Below are positions 26,951-36,470 of a stretch of 64,000 bases of DNA, in pieces. The DNA is from Arthrobacter sp. GTDB taxonomy: Bacteria > Actinomycetota > Actinomycetes > Actinomycetales > Micrococcaceae. The stretch covers positions 70,582-134,581 of the forward strand of contig NZ_JAPSHJ010000007.1 in the NCBI RefSeq assembly GCF_031179985.1. The letters are read 5' to 3'. Within the stretch, counting starts at the first letter, position 1. The number at the start of each line of letters is the position of its first letter. A model generated the notes under the pieces. That model was not told the origin of the DNA. It saw only the letters and a program-made list of their open reading frames with translations, and did not search any database. The position numbers and the translations under genes were made by a program.

Positions 26951-28222
26951 TTACTTGGCGTCGAGGATCTTCTGGATCGAGGCCTGTGTCTCGCTCAGCA
27001 GGTCCTGGATGCTCTCACCGGCCACAGCTCGCTGCGTGAGCTTGTCCACTGCGGTGAGGGTGTCCGTGCTGTTCACGACGCCGGGCAAAAGGGGCCGCCC
27101 GAACCCGGACTGCTTCGTCAGGGCTTCCACCACTGGATTGGCGGCAACGTCAGCGGCGGGGATGTCTGAGCGCAGCGGCGGCCAACCTGACCCCAGGGAC
27201 CAGGCGGTGGCCTGTTCCTTCTGCAGGAAGTAGCTGAAGAATTTTTGAGCAGCAGCGGCCTTGGAATCGTCCTTCTGCTCAATGATGGCCATGGAGACGC
27301 CGATCGCTGATGCGGCCTGGTCCTTCGGGCCAGCCGGGACGGCGGCGATTCCGTAATTGATGTTGTTTTCCTTGGCGATGGATGACATCCAAGGACCGCC
27401 CAGGTACATGGCGGCCTTGCCGCTGCTGAAGAGTTTGTCCCCTGCGATGCCGTCCAAACCGGTGGGGGATATCTTGTCATTTCTTATGGCATCCACCCAG
27501 GTCTTCAGGGTCTCAGCATTCTCCGGCGAGTCGACGACGGCTTTGCCGTCCTTAACGATGTCTCCGCCGTTTCCGTAGAAGAGGGACGGCCAAACACCGT
27601 TGGCTACAGTGGCGTGGTCCGGGAGGCCGAGCCCGAACTGCTCGGGTGTCCCGTCACCGTTGGCGTCCACGGTGAGCTTCTTGGCCGCTGCGATCCATTG
27701 ATCCCAGGTGGCGGGAGGGGTGGTGATTCCGGCCTTGGCAAAGAGGTCCTTGTTGTAGAACATGGCCAGGGGCACGAAGCCGGACGGCACGCCGTACTTG
27801 TGTCCGTTGACGGTCTCCATGTCGGCTGCGGCCGGGACCAGCTTGTCCAAATTGCTGTTGGGGTCTTTGTAAAGGTCATCGAGTTCGACGAAGGCGCCCT
27901 TGTCCGCATAGACAGGGAGGCGCTCAGCAGGCATGGCGACGATGTCTGGTCCATTTCCGGAGGACAAGGCCGGCAGCAGCGTGTCGTCGATGACGGACCA
28001 GGGGTTGGTCTGGACCTTGATGCTGACTTCGCTTTGGGAGGCGTTGAAGTCCTCCACAATCTTGTTCAGGACCTTACCGTCGGCCTCTGTGTAACCGTGC
28101 CAGAACGTGAGCTCCGCTTTGGAGCCTTCCTTGTTCCCGGAGCCTGCCCCTGCGCCGGAGCAGGAGGTCAGGACCAACGACGCGGCAGCAACCGCAGTAA
28201 GAAGTGTGAGCGACCTGTTCAT
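26951..28222 (-). CDS. Sugar ABC transporter substrate-binding lipoprotein (CUT1)
   Basis: A 423-residue extracellular solute-binding protein, family 1. It has a lipobox with Cys21 (LVLTSC), then the two-lobe fold: ELTFWHGYTEADGK at the N-lobe, NGPDIVAMPAERLPVYADKG, and GKAAMYLGGPWMSS near residue 265. RBS GAAAGGGCC precedes the ATG. First gene of the operon, transcribed leftwards, with LacI-type operators at 28280-28303 in its promoter. It would bind the oligosaccharide or glycoside used by the GH1 enzyme; the sugar is not known. Confidence 0.93.
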   Translation of the reverse strand: MNRSLTLLTAVAAASLVLTSCSGAGAGSGNKEGSKAELTFWHGYTEADGKVLNKIVEDFNASQSEVSIKVQTNPWSVIDDTLLPALSSGNGPDIVAMPAERLPVYADKGAFVELDDLYKDPNSNLDKLVPAAADMETVNGHKYGVPSGFVPLAMFYNKDLFAKAGITTPPATWDQWIAAAKKLTVDANGDGTPEQFGLGLPDHATVANGVWPSLFYGNGGDIVKDGKAVVDSPENAETLKTWVDAIRNDKISPTGLDGIAGDKLFSSGKAAMYLGGPWMSSIAKENNINYGIAAVPAGPKDQAASAIGVSMAIIEQKDDSKAAAAQKFFSYFLQKEQATAWSLGSGWPPLRSDIPAADVAANPVVEALTKQSGFGRPLLPGVVNSTDTLTAVDKLTQRAVAGESIQDLLSETQASIQKILDAK

Positions 28223-28279
28223 GTCGGCCCTTTCAATGAGTGGGACTTCCGTGTCCCTGAACCTGGTTACCGTCTAGGG

Positions 28280-28303
28280 TAAACGTTGTAAGTAAACGTT
28301 GTA
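28280..28303. promoter_or_regulatory. Tandem LacI-type operators of the sugar operon
   Basis: TAAACGTTGTA occurs twice (28280-28290 and 28293-28303) with two bases between, so the copies are offset by 13 bases. The AACGTT core is palindromic and is also in the two sites upstream of lacI, so all four are probably bound by this LacI protein. Confidence 0.78.
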
Positions 28304-28354
28304 TCAAGCATGCAGCGCTATTCTCAAGGGGTCAAGACTTTCAAGTGACTTTCT

Positions 28355-29401
28355 TCAGGCGGCGTTCGTTGCGGAGGTTGCCTTTTGGTCTGAGCCGCCG
28401 GAGGATTCACGGATTTCGAGCGAGAACCCCGTCTCGATCTCGATTGCTTCCAGCTCCGGCCCGCCCTCGATACGGCGAAGCAGGGTCTCCACCGCTGCGG
28501 TAGCGATGTCATCCCTCCGTGGGTTCACGGTTGAAAGGGCGGGCAGGGAATAGCGCGTTTCGTCCAGGTCATCGAAACCTACGATGGCAACATCCTGCGG
28601 GATCCGGCGCCCCGATTCCTGGAGCACTCGCATAGCGCCAAGAGCCAGGGTGTCGTTAAAGGCGAATACGCCGTCAAACGCTACACCGTCCTCAAGCAGC
28701 TTTGTCATGGATGCAGCGCCGCCTCGGCGGTGCCAGGAATCTGCATAGCAAACCAGCTGCGGATCGAAAGCCAGCCCCGCGGCCTCGATGGCTTCACGGT
28801 AACCGGCCAAGCGGAGCTCGGCGGAGGCAACAATGTCACCCTCGTGGGCAGCCAGGGCCAGAACGCGGCGACGACCCGCTGCCAACAGGTGTTCGGTCGC
28901 GGCGCGGGCACCAGCCGTGTTTGCCATCGTGATTCTGTCCACCTGGCCATCGAAGGATGTGTCGCCGAGAACCACCAGCGGCGTGTCAACACTCTTCAGG
29001 AGATCGGCGTCCCCTGCGCCAAGCGTGAGGGAACTGTAGATAACACCGTCCACCATGTGCCGGTGCTGTCCCCGAAGCGCTGCGAGTTCATTCTCGCGTC
29101 CGCTCCCGATGGGTTCGATCAGAACGGCAAGGCCCCTGGCCGCAGCGGTACGCATGACGGCGTCCGCGAGTTCGGCAAAATAGGCGGTGGTGAGATCGGG
29201 AATAATCAATCCGATGACCCCTGACCGTCCGGACCGCAAATTCCGTGCGGAGAGGTTGGGGCGGTAGCCCAACTCTTCAATGGCGTCTTCCACCCGTTGC
29301 CGGGTCTCGGGCCGCAGTTGCGGATGCCCGTTGATTACGTTGGATACCGTTTTGATGGAAAAGCCGCTGACCCGTGCAACATCCCTGATCGTGACCGACA
29401 A
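28355..29401 (-). CDS. LacI-family transcriptional regulator of the sugar locus
   Basis: A 348-residue regulator. The HTH starts SVTIRDVARVSGFSIKTVSNVINGHPQL (part quoted) with the hinge helix RPNLSARNLR; the periplasmic-binding-like effector domain follows (residues ~65-335, VIGLIIPDLTTAYF, GFDDLDETRYSLPALSTV). I place the start at a TTG (29401) because AAGGAG lies five bases before it and homologous proteins start here. The GTG six bases upstream overlaps that site. It is transcribed leftwards, ahead of the ABC operon, with its own operators at 29454-29485, so autorepression is likely. Confidence 0.88.
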   Translation of the reverse strand: MSVTIRDVARVSGFSIKTVSNVINGHPQLRPETRQRVEDAIEELGYRPNLSARNLRSGRSGVIGLIIPDLTTAYFAELADAVMRTAAARGLAVLIEPIGSGRENELAALRGQHRHMVDGVIYSSLTLGAGDADLLKSVDTPLVVLGDTSFDGQVDRITMANTAGARAATEHLLAAGRRRVLALAAHEGDIVASAELRLAGYREAIEAAGLAFDPQLVCYADSWHRRGGAASMTKLLEDGVAFDGVFAFNDTLALGAMRVLQESGRRIPQDVAIVGFDDLDETRYSLPALSTVNPRRDDIATAAVETLLRRIEGGPELEAIEIETGFSLEIRESSGGSDQKATSATNAA

Positions 29402-29453
29402 AGCCACTCCTTCCCCCGGCGCATTGGGCAGAAAGACTACCCTGCCATCAGGG

Positions 29454-29485
29454 TACAACGTTGGAAGCAGTCGGGTACAACGTTG
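29454..29485. promoter_or_regulatory. Two LacI-type operators upstream of lacI and of the gamma-CA gene
   Basis: TACAACGTTG at 29454-29463 and again at 29476-29485, 22 bases apart (about two helical turns), so on one face of DNA. The same ACAACGTT core stands in the sugar-operon promoter. They lie between the divergent lacI and gamma-carbonic-anhydrase genes. Confidence 0.75.
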
Positions 29486-29532
29486 GTAGAAGCGGTGTCG
29501 GACCCACTTAAGCCAAGGGCTAGGATGGCTGG

Positions 29533-30129
29533 ATGTTGCTTGAGCACCGCGCTGCCCGCCCGTCCATCCATCCCTCCGCATATGTTGCGCCCACGGCCGT
29601 GGTGTCGGGTGCCGTGGTCGTCGGCGAGGGCACCCGGATACTCCATGGCGCAGTGGTAACCGCGGAGGATGGCGAGGTCCGCATTGGCCGGAATGTTGTG
29701 GTGATGGAGAACGCCTTGGTGCGCGGGCGCTTGGGGCATCCAGCCCTCATCGGCGACTGCGTGATGGTGGGGCCGCACGCCCACATCAACGGTGCCACGG
29801 TGGAATCTGAGGCTTTTATTGCGACCGGAGCTTCGCTTTTTCCAGGCTCGTTCATAGGTGCGGGAGCGGAAGTCCGCATCAATGGCGTAGTTCAGGTGAA
29901 CTCCAGGCTCGAGGCCGGAGCGGTAGTGCCCATTGGCTGGGTGGCGGTTGGCGATCCAGTCAGCATCCTTTCCCCCGACCGTCATGAGGAGATCTGGAAA
30001 ATCCAGCGGACCCTTGACTTCCCCGGCACCGTCTATGGAGTGCCGCGAGGGACGCCAATGAGCCAGCTGATGCAAAAGCAGTCGTCGTACTACGGGGAAC
30101 ATCTGAACGACACTGTGCTGGAGGGCTGA
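29533..30129 (+). CDS. Gamma-carbonic anhydrase-like / hexapeptide-repeat protein
   Basis: A 198-residue left-handed beta-helix protein with hexapeptide turns (AVVSGAVVVGEGTRILHGAVV, in part), GRNVVVMENALVRGR and INGVVQVNSR. Metal-binding His residues of gamma-CAs appear at GHPA and MVGPHAHING positions, though the full triad cannot be confirmed by eye. It resembles YrdA/CaiE-type proteins. The start is the ATG at 29533 with a weak GGATGG site. Immediately upstream are LacI-type operators, which may or may not affect it. Its 3' end runs into a GNAT fragment. Confidence 0.8.
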   Translation: MLLEHRAARPSIHPSAYVAPTAVVSGAVVVGEGTRILHGAVVTAEDGEVRIGRNVVVMENALVRGRLGHPALIGDCVMVGPHAHINGATVESEAFIATGASLFPGSFIGAGAEVRINGVVQVNSRLEAGAVVPIGWVAVGDPVSILSPDRHEEIWKIQRTLDFPGTVYGVPRGTPMSQLMQKQSSYYGEHLNDTVLEG

Positions 30130-30502
30130 CGATGGGTTCCCTGCTCCTTCGCCCATAGAGCTGAATGGCGTGGCCGTTGGCAACGCTGGCATCAGCAACA
30201 TCAACCGGATCCATCTCACGGCCTGGGTTTGCTACTGGCTGTCATCTGAGGTTCGTGGCCAACGGCTTGCCACAAGAGCGGCCGCCTCCCTATCCGGTTG
30301 GGCGATGGGGGACTTGGGGATTTTCCGGCTGGAACTGGGGCACAGGATCAACAACCCTGCGTCCTGCCGGGTGGCGCTGGGTTCCGGGTTTCGGGCTGAA
30401 GGTGTTGAAAGGTCCAAACTCCAGTACGGGGACGAAAGATTCGACGTCGAAACCCATGTCAGGCCTTCCATCGATACGTGGAAAGCCGTGATGAGCTGTT
30501 GA
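30128..30502 (+). pseudogene. 5'-truncated GNAT acetyltransferase (RimJ/RimL-like)
   Basis: The frame reads DDGFPAPSPIELNGVAVGNAG, then ISNINRIHLTAWVCYWL and NPASCRVALGSGFRAEGVERS, ending with TGA at 30500-30502. These are the middle and C-terminal blocks of a RimJ/RimL-type GNAT acetyltransferase; the first ~50 residues, including the start, are missing. The frame is open only back to the stop of the gamma-CA gene and differs from its frame. No good start lies before the conserved block (a GTG at 30170 is the first candidate). I read it as a deletion remnant. Confidence 0.68.
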
Positions 30503-30913
30503 CTCTGCTGTTGATCGACACGCAGGGGGACCGGGGGACGCAGTAGACAGGGGCCGTCGCGACCGCCCCTGAGCAGGACTATTGCGAGCAATTCCGTTCT
30601 TTGGGCAGGGTGGCCGGGAATGGGCAAACAGAGCCGGCCCGGTATGCCCTGCTCTTCGGAAGCCCCGTTCCCGGGTGCAAGGCCCCCGCCGGGCGGACCA
30701 TGGAGCCTGGCACGAGGGTGATCAGGAGACTGATGCGCGCGAGGAGCTTTTTGACCAACTTCTCGGGGTGTTGGCGGGACTCGCAGGACTTGCCGCGTAG
30801 GCCAGTGGGGCTGTTCCGGAACCGGATGCGTGGAACTCTGTCACGCGAACGGCGGCGTCGATAGACTGCCACTGTGCCCGCCTGGGCGCCACTGACTGAG
30901 GAGGAAACCACTC
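30503..30913. other. Gene-free stretch between the GNAT remnant and the GDYGDAG protein
   Basis: Short frames exist on both strands (for example a plus-strand frame ending AREELFDQLLGVLAGLAGLAA), but none has a good ribosome site, a recognisable domain or a codon pattern like its neighbours. The last ~40 bases hold the GAGGAAACC site for the next gene. Confidence 0.5.
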
Positions 30914-31345
30914 ATGTCCGAGAATGAAGAGTTAGAAACCTCGCGCGAAGAAAAGCGCCACACCAGCACTCCAAATCCGGCCCTGGAGGGCGAAGGTGGA
31001 CAGTACGCGGACGGAGACTACGGCGACGCCGGAACAGTGGATGAGCCCGCTGAAAGTCCGGCCCCGGGAGCTTACACGGAGGGTGACTACGGCGATGCCG
31101 GTGGTGCGGATGAGGCCACGGCGGGTGCAGGCAAGGGTGCTTATGGCGAGGGTGACTACGGCGATGCCGGTGTTGCGAATGAACTCACCACTCCCGTGGA
31201 AGGTGAATTTCAGGAGGGTGACTACGGCGACGCGGGAGAGGTGGACCCTTCCGGATTGACGCAGCGCCAGCGGAACGCAACCGGCGACGACGTCGTACCC
31301 GGCCGTGCTGACGACGACACCGAGGGCCGAGTCCAGCGGGACTAG
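30914..31345 (+). CDS. Acidic, disordered protein with four GDYGDAG repeats
   Basis: A 143-residue protein with no cysteine and few hydrophobic residues. The heptapeptide GDYGDAG occurs four times (residues 34-40, 57-63, 80-86, 102-108), at a spacing of 22-23 residues, in a low-complexity Glu/Pro/Ala/Gly-rich context. It starts MSENEELET behind TGAGGAGGAAACC and lies upstream of the dnaK promoter. The composition suggests an intrinsically disordered, possibly hydration- or stress-related protein. I do not recognise a family, and no catalytic residues are visible. Confidence 0.8.
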   Translation: MSENEELETSREEKRHTSTPNPALEGEGGQYADGDYGDAGTVDEPAESPAPGAYTEGDYGDAGGADEATAGAGKGAYGEGDYGDAGVANELTTPVEGEFQEGDYGDAGEVDPSGLTQRQRNATGDDVVPGRADDDTEGRVQRD

Positions 31346-31411
31346 CGGTCCGGCTGCTGTGGCTGCCTGAAGAGGAAACGAACCGGGACTCCCTCCGGCG
31401 AAAAACCAAGG

Positions 31412-33455
<2,044 letters not shown>

Positions 33456-33457
33456 CC

Positions 33458-34186
33458 ATGCCCCATCACGGTAACGAAGAAGAGCACGTTTCTTCCGAAG
33501 ACCGGGCCGAGCGGGAAAGCCAGCAGCGGCGGAGCCAGCAGGGCGAAAACGACACGCAGAAGCCGGTCATCCGGGACAACCGCAAGGTTGACCCGGAGAC
33601 CGGGCAGGCCAGGCGACCGGACAACGAGGCGCAGACAGGCAGTGCCGGCTCACAGCCCGGTTCCGCCCAGCCAGGTTCGGAAGAACTGGACGGAGACGCG
33701 TTGTCGCAGGTTGAGGACATCCTCAACAGTGTTGAGGTGCCGGCCGAGGAATCGGTGGCGCAGGGTGTCGCTTCTGCCGAAGCCGAGGAGCTCAGGAATG
33801 ACCTCCGCAGGCTTCAGGCTGAGTACGTCAACTACCGCAAGCGGGTGGAACGTGACCGCGCCGTGGCAGGGGAGATGGCCGTCATCGGCGTCCTGAACTC
33901 CCTGCTCCCGGTGCTGGACGACGTCGATGCTGCCCGCCAGCACGGTGACCTCGCGGACGGACCGTTCGCTGCGATCGCCGCCAAGCTGGAAAATGCGCTG
34001 AAGACCTACGGGCTGGTGCGCATCGATGAGACCGGAGTGGAGTTCGATCCCACGATCCACGAGGCCCTCATCCAGCAGCCAGGCGAGGTGGAACTCGACA
34101 CCGTGAGCCAGGTTCTGCGCTCGGGCTACAAGTCCGGTGACCGGGTCCTCCGCGCGGCACAGGTTATTGTCGCGGTTCCGGCCTAG
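33458..34186 (+). CDS. grpE: Nucleotide exchange factor GrpE
   Basis: A 242-residue GrpE, long because of a hydrophilic, mostly acidic ~100-residue N-terminus. A coiled-coil (LRNDLRRLQAEYVNYRKRVERD, quoted in part) precedes the C-terminal wing GVEFDPTIHEALIQQP, the family signature. It begins two bases after dnaK and releases ADP from DnaK. Confidence 0.96.
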   Translation: MPHHGNEEEHVSSEDRAERESQQRRSQQGENDTQKPVIRDNRKVDPETGQARRPDNEAQTGSAGSQPGSAQPGSEELDGDALSQVEDILNSVEVPAEESVAQGVASAEAEELRNDLRRLQAEYVNYRKRVERDRAVAGEMAVIGVLNSLLPVLDDVDAARQHGDLADGPFAAIAAKLENALKTYGLVRIDETGVEFDPTIHEALIQQPGEVELDTVSQVLRSGYKSGDRVLRAAQVIVAVPA

Positions 34187-34197
34187 CATTACCCCAT

Positions 34198-34254
34198 CGA
34201 GATGACAGTTCGCGGTAGTGATTCGAAAGAACATTGCCGTGAACTGTCATCTCG
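34198..34254. repeat. Long imperfect palindrome between grpE and dnaJ
   Basis: CGAGATGACAGTTC (34198-34211) is exactly mirrored by GAACTGTCATCTCG (34241-34254), a 14-base perfect outer stem. The inner arms continue imperfectly (GCGGTAGTG against CATTGCCGT). The whole 57-base unit could fold as one long hairpin and looks like a mobile intergenic palindrome (REP/MITE-like) or an mRNA processing site. Confidence 0.8.
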
Positions 34255-34280
34255 GCACACAGATTTGAAAGGAAACGCCA

Positions 34281-35255
34281 TTGGCTAGCCAGGACTGGGT
34301 GGACAAGGACTTTTACGCGATCCTTGGAATCGCCAAGGACGCTTCCGATGCTGACATCAAGAAGGCCTACCGCAAGCTGGCCCGTCAGCACCACCCTGAT
34401 ACCAACTCAGGAAACACCGCCTCGGAGAAGAAGTTCAAGGACATCTCCGAGGCCTATTCCGTGCTCTCGGACCCCGATGAGCGCCAGCAGTATGACGCCA
34501 TCCGGGCTATGGGCAGCGGCGCCCGCTTCGCCCCGGGCGGGGCAGGCGGCGGAAACGCCGGGTTCGAGGACCTCTTCGGTGGCCTGTTCACAGGCGGTGG
34601 CGGCCGGCATTCAGGTGGCTTCAGCACTGCGGGAGGCATCCCCCCTGAGTTCGCGGACCTGTTCGGTGGCGGCTTCGGCGGCGCACCGGCCGGCTATCAG
34701 CGTGCCCCCCAGAAGGGCGCCGATCGTTCGGCCACCACAACCATTTCTTTCGCCGGCTCCATCCGCGGCACCACCATAGGCCTGCGTGAACCCGACGGCG
34801 AGGTCATCGATGTCCGTGTTCCTGCCGGCATCAAGGACGGCCAGAAGGTTCGTGTTCGCGGGAAGGGGCAGTACGGCCCAGCCGGTAACGGAGACCTCAT
34901 GGTCACAGTTAATGTGAAGCCGCATGAGTTCTACACCCGCGACGGCGACAACCTGCGGATCCACGTGCCGGTCTCCTTTCCCGAGGCTGCGCTGGGTGCG
35001 GACATCGAGGTCCCCACGATCGACGGCGACAAGGTCAAGGTCCGTGTCCCGGCGGGCACGCCTTCCGGGCGCACTCTGCGAGTGAAGGGTCGGGGCGTCA
35101 AGACTTCCAAGGGTGCCGGGGATCTCCTGGTGACCATCGACGTCGCCGTGCCCAAAAAGCTCACCAAGGAAGCCGAAGAAGCTGTCAAGGCCTTTGCTGC
35201 AGCGACAGCGGATGCAGATGTGCGGGCCGGACTGGCTGACAAGGCCCGTCTGTAG
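34281..35255 (+). CDS. dnaJ: DnaJ/CbpA-type co-chaperone without zinc finger
   Basis: A 324-residue J-protein. The J domain (residues ~8-75) holds the HPD triplet in ARQHHPDT. A Gly/Phe-rich stretch ([10 protein letters not shown]) and the C-terminal peptide-binding domains follow ([31 protein letters not shown]). The CxxCxGxG zinc-finger repeats of type I DnaJ are absent, so it is type II. The TTG start at 34281 follows GAAAGGAAAC. It stimulates DnaK ATPase activity. Confidence 0.93.
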   Translation: MASQDWVDKDFYAILGIAKDASDADIKKAYRKLARQHHPDTNSGNTASEKKFKDISEAYSVLSDPDERQQYDAIRAMGSGARFAPGGAGGGNAGFEDLFGGLFTGGGGRHSGGFSTAGGIPPEFADLFGGGFGGAPAGYQRAPQKGADRSATTTISFAGSIRGTTIGLREPDGEVIDVRVPAGIKDGQKVRVRGKGQYGPAGNGDLMVTVNVKPHEFYTRDGDNLRIHVPVSFPEAALGADIEVPTIDGDKVKVRVPAGTPSGRTLRVKGRGVKTSKGAGDLLVTIDVAVPKKLTKEAEEAVKAFAAATADADVRAGLADKARL

Positions 35256-35269
35256 GGAAGGGATTCGCC

Positions 35270-35689
35270 ATGGACATCGAGTTCGACCAGCCAATCTTCG
35301 TCATCTCGGTGGCGGCGGAGCTCGCTGACATGCACCCTCAGACCCTGCGCCAGTATGACCGCCTGGGCATTGTTTCGCCGCGCCGTGCGCCGGGGAAGTC
35401 ACGGCGTTATTCGCAGCGTGACGTGAACATGCTCCGGGAAGTGCAAAGGCTCTCGCAGGAGGGCGTCTCCCTGGAGGGCATCAAGCGGATCCTGCAGCTG
35501 GAAAACCAAGTCGCTGCCCTGCAGCGCCGCGTCAGTGAGCTGACCGAGGAACTGAGCCAGCGCCGTCGTCCATTGGATGCCAGGATTTTCGCCGCTGGCG
35601 CTGCCGGCGACGTCGTCACCCTGGCGAGGGGCCAGCGGCCGCGGGCCAGGTCCCAGGCGCTGGTCGTATGGAAGCCCCGGGCGGAGTAG
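35270..35689 (+). CDS. hspR: Heat-shock repressor HspR (MerR family)
   Basis: A 139-residue MerR-family protein. The winged HTH reads VISVAAELADMHPQTLRQYDRLG, in part, and RRAPGKSRRYSQRDV is the wing; a coiled coil of ~30 residues follows (LQLENQVAALQRRVSEL). HspR represses the dnaK operon, often with DnaK as co-repressor. The two HAIR sites upstream of dnaK agree. The ATG at 35270 follows GGGAAGGG. Confidence 0.94.
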   Translation: MDIEFDQPIFVISVAAELADMHPQTLRQYDRLGIVSPRRAPGKSRRYSQRDVNMLREVQRLSQEGVSLEGIKRILQLENQVAALQRRVSELTEELSQRRRPLDARIFAAGAAGDVVTLARGQRPRARSQALVVWKPRAE

Positions 35690-35691
35690 CA

Positions 35692-36063
35692 GTGAGCATA
35701 AAACGGGGCCGGATTGCCGAAAGGTTGCTAGGCGGCGGGACCGAACCCGATCCCCGGTTTACCCTGGCCAACGAGCGGACCTTCCTGGCCTGGATCCGGA
35801 CCTCCCTTGCCTTCCTCGCCGGGGGCGTCGCCGTCGAGGCCTTTACCGGCGATCTTTTCCAGGAGCCTGTCCGCAAGGGGCTCTCGGTCATTCTGCTGCT
35901 CCTGGGCATGTTCATCAGCGGGGGATCAGCCGTGCGCTGGATCAACGTGGAGCGCAGCCTTCGGCATGGCCTGCCCCTGCCGCTGCCCCTTATTGCGCCG
36001 ATCCTTGGCATCGGCGGCGCCGTGGTGGCCGCCGTCGTCGTGTTTCTGGTACTTCTTTCCTGA
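35692..36063 (+). CDS. DUF202 (YidH family) membrane protein
   Basis: A 123-residue membrane protein of the DUF202 family, with the signature DPRFTLANERTFLAWIRTSLAFLAGG and three hydrophobic helices. The GTG at 35692 (VSIKRG) is chosen because GGCGGAG lies six bases before it; the ATG at 35668 would overlap hspR. It runs almost on top of a second DUF202 gene. The molecular function of the family is not established; it is often membrane-stress associated. Confidence 0.86.
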   Translation: MSIKRGRIAERLLGGGTEPDPRFTLANERTFLAWIRTSLAFLAGGVAVEAFTGDLFQEPVRKGLSVILLLLGMFISGGSAVRWINVERSLRHGLPLPLPLIAPILGIGGAVVAAVVVFLVLLS

Positions 36064-36082
36064 TCATGAGCAGCGACTGATC

Positions 36083-36430
36083 ATGGCCAGCGACGGCGGA
36101 CAGCCTCCCACCCGGCTCCACAGCGACCCCGGTCTTCAGCCCGAACGGACATCGCTCGCCTGGGGCAGGACCATGCTGGCGCTGGCCACTGTCAGCACCA
36201 TCTTCCTGCGGTGGATCGAACAGCACGGCCTTTTCGTACTGACGTTGTGGGGCATCTCCTGCCTCACAGCCGCCGCCATTTTCGTCACCCAGCGGACGCG
36301 TTACACACGGCACGGGGAGGGGATCAGCCGGGGGCTGATGGGCCCCAACTTCCGCTCAGTGCTATGGACGGCCTCGGCCGTGCTCGTGCTGGGTATGTTG
36401 GGGATCTACGTTGTGGCGATCACCCGCTAA
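36083..36430 (+). CDS. Second DUF202 (YidH family) membrane protein
   Basis: A 115-residue protein with the shorter signature LQPERTSLAWGRTMLALATVS, then two further hydrophobic helices. It is paralogous to the gene just upstream (20-base gap), so the pair may form a complex. The ATG at 36083 is chosen (MASDGGQ); the ribosome site is weak. Function unknown. Confidence 0.85.
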   Translation: MASDGGQPPTRLHSDPGLQPERTSLAWGRTMLALATVSTIFLRWIEQHGLFVLTLWGISCLTAAAIFVTQRTRYTRHGEGISRGLMGPNFRSVLWTASAVLVLGMLGIYVVAITR

Positions 36431-36433
36431 AGC

Positions 36434-36463
36434 GTGCCAGTAGCCGCAAGCGGCCGCTGGCAC
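36434..36463. terminator. Bidirectional hairpin between DUF202 and SNF2 genes
   Basis: GTGCCAG (36434-36440) pairs with CTGGCAC (36457-36463), and GCCG-CAAG-CGGC forms the inner stem. It lies in the 40-base gap between convergent genes. Confidence 0.65.
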
Positions 36464-36470
36464 CTCAGCG

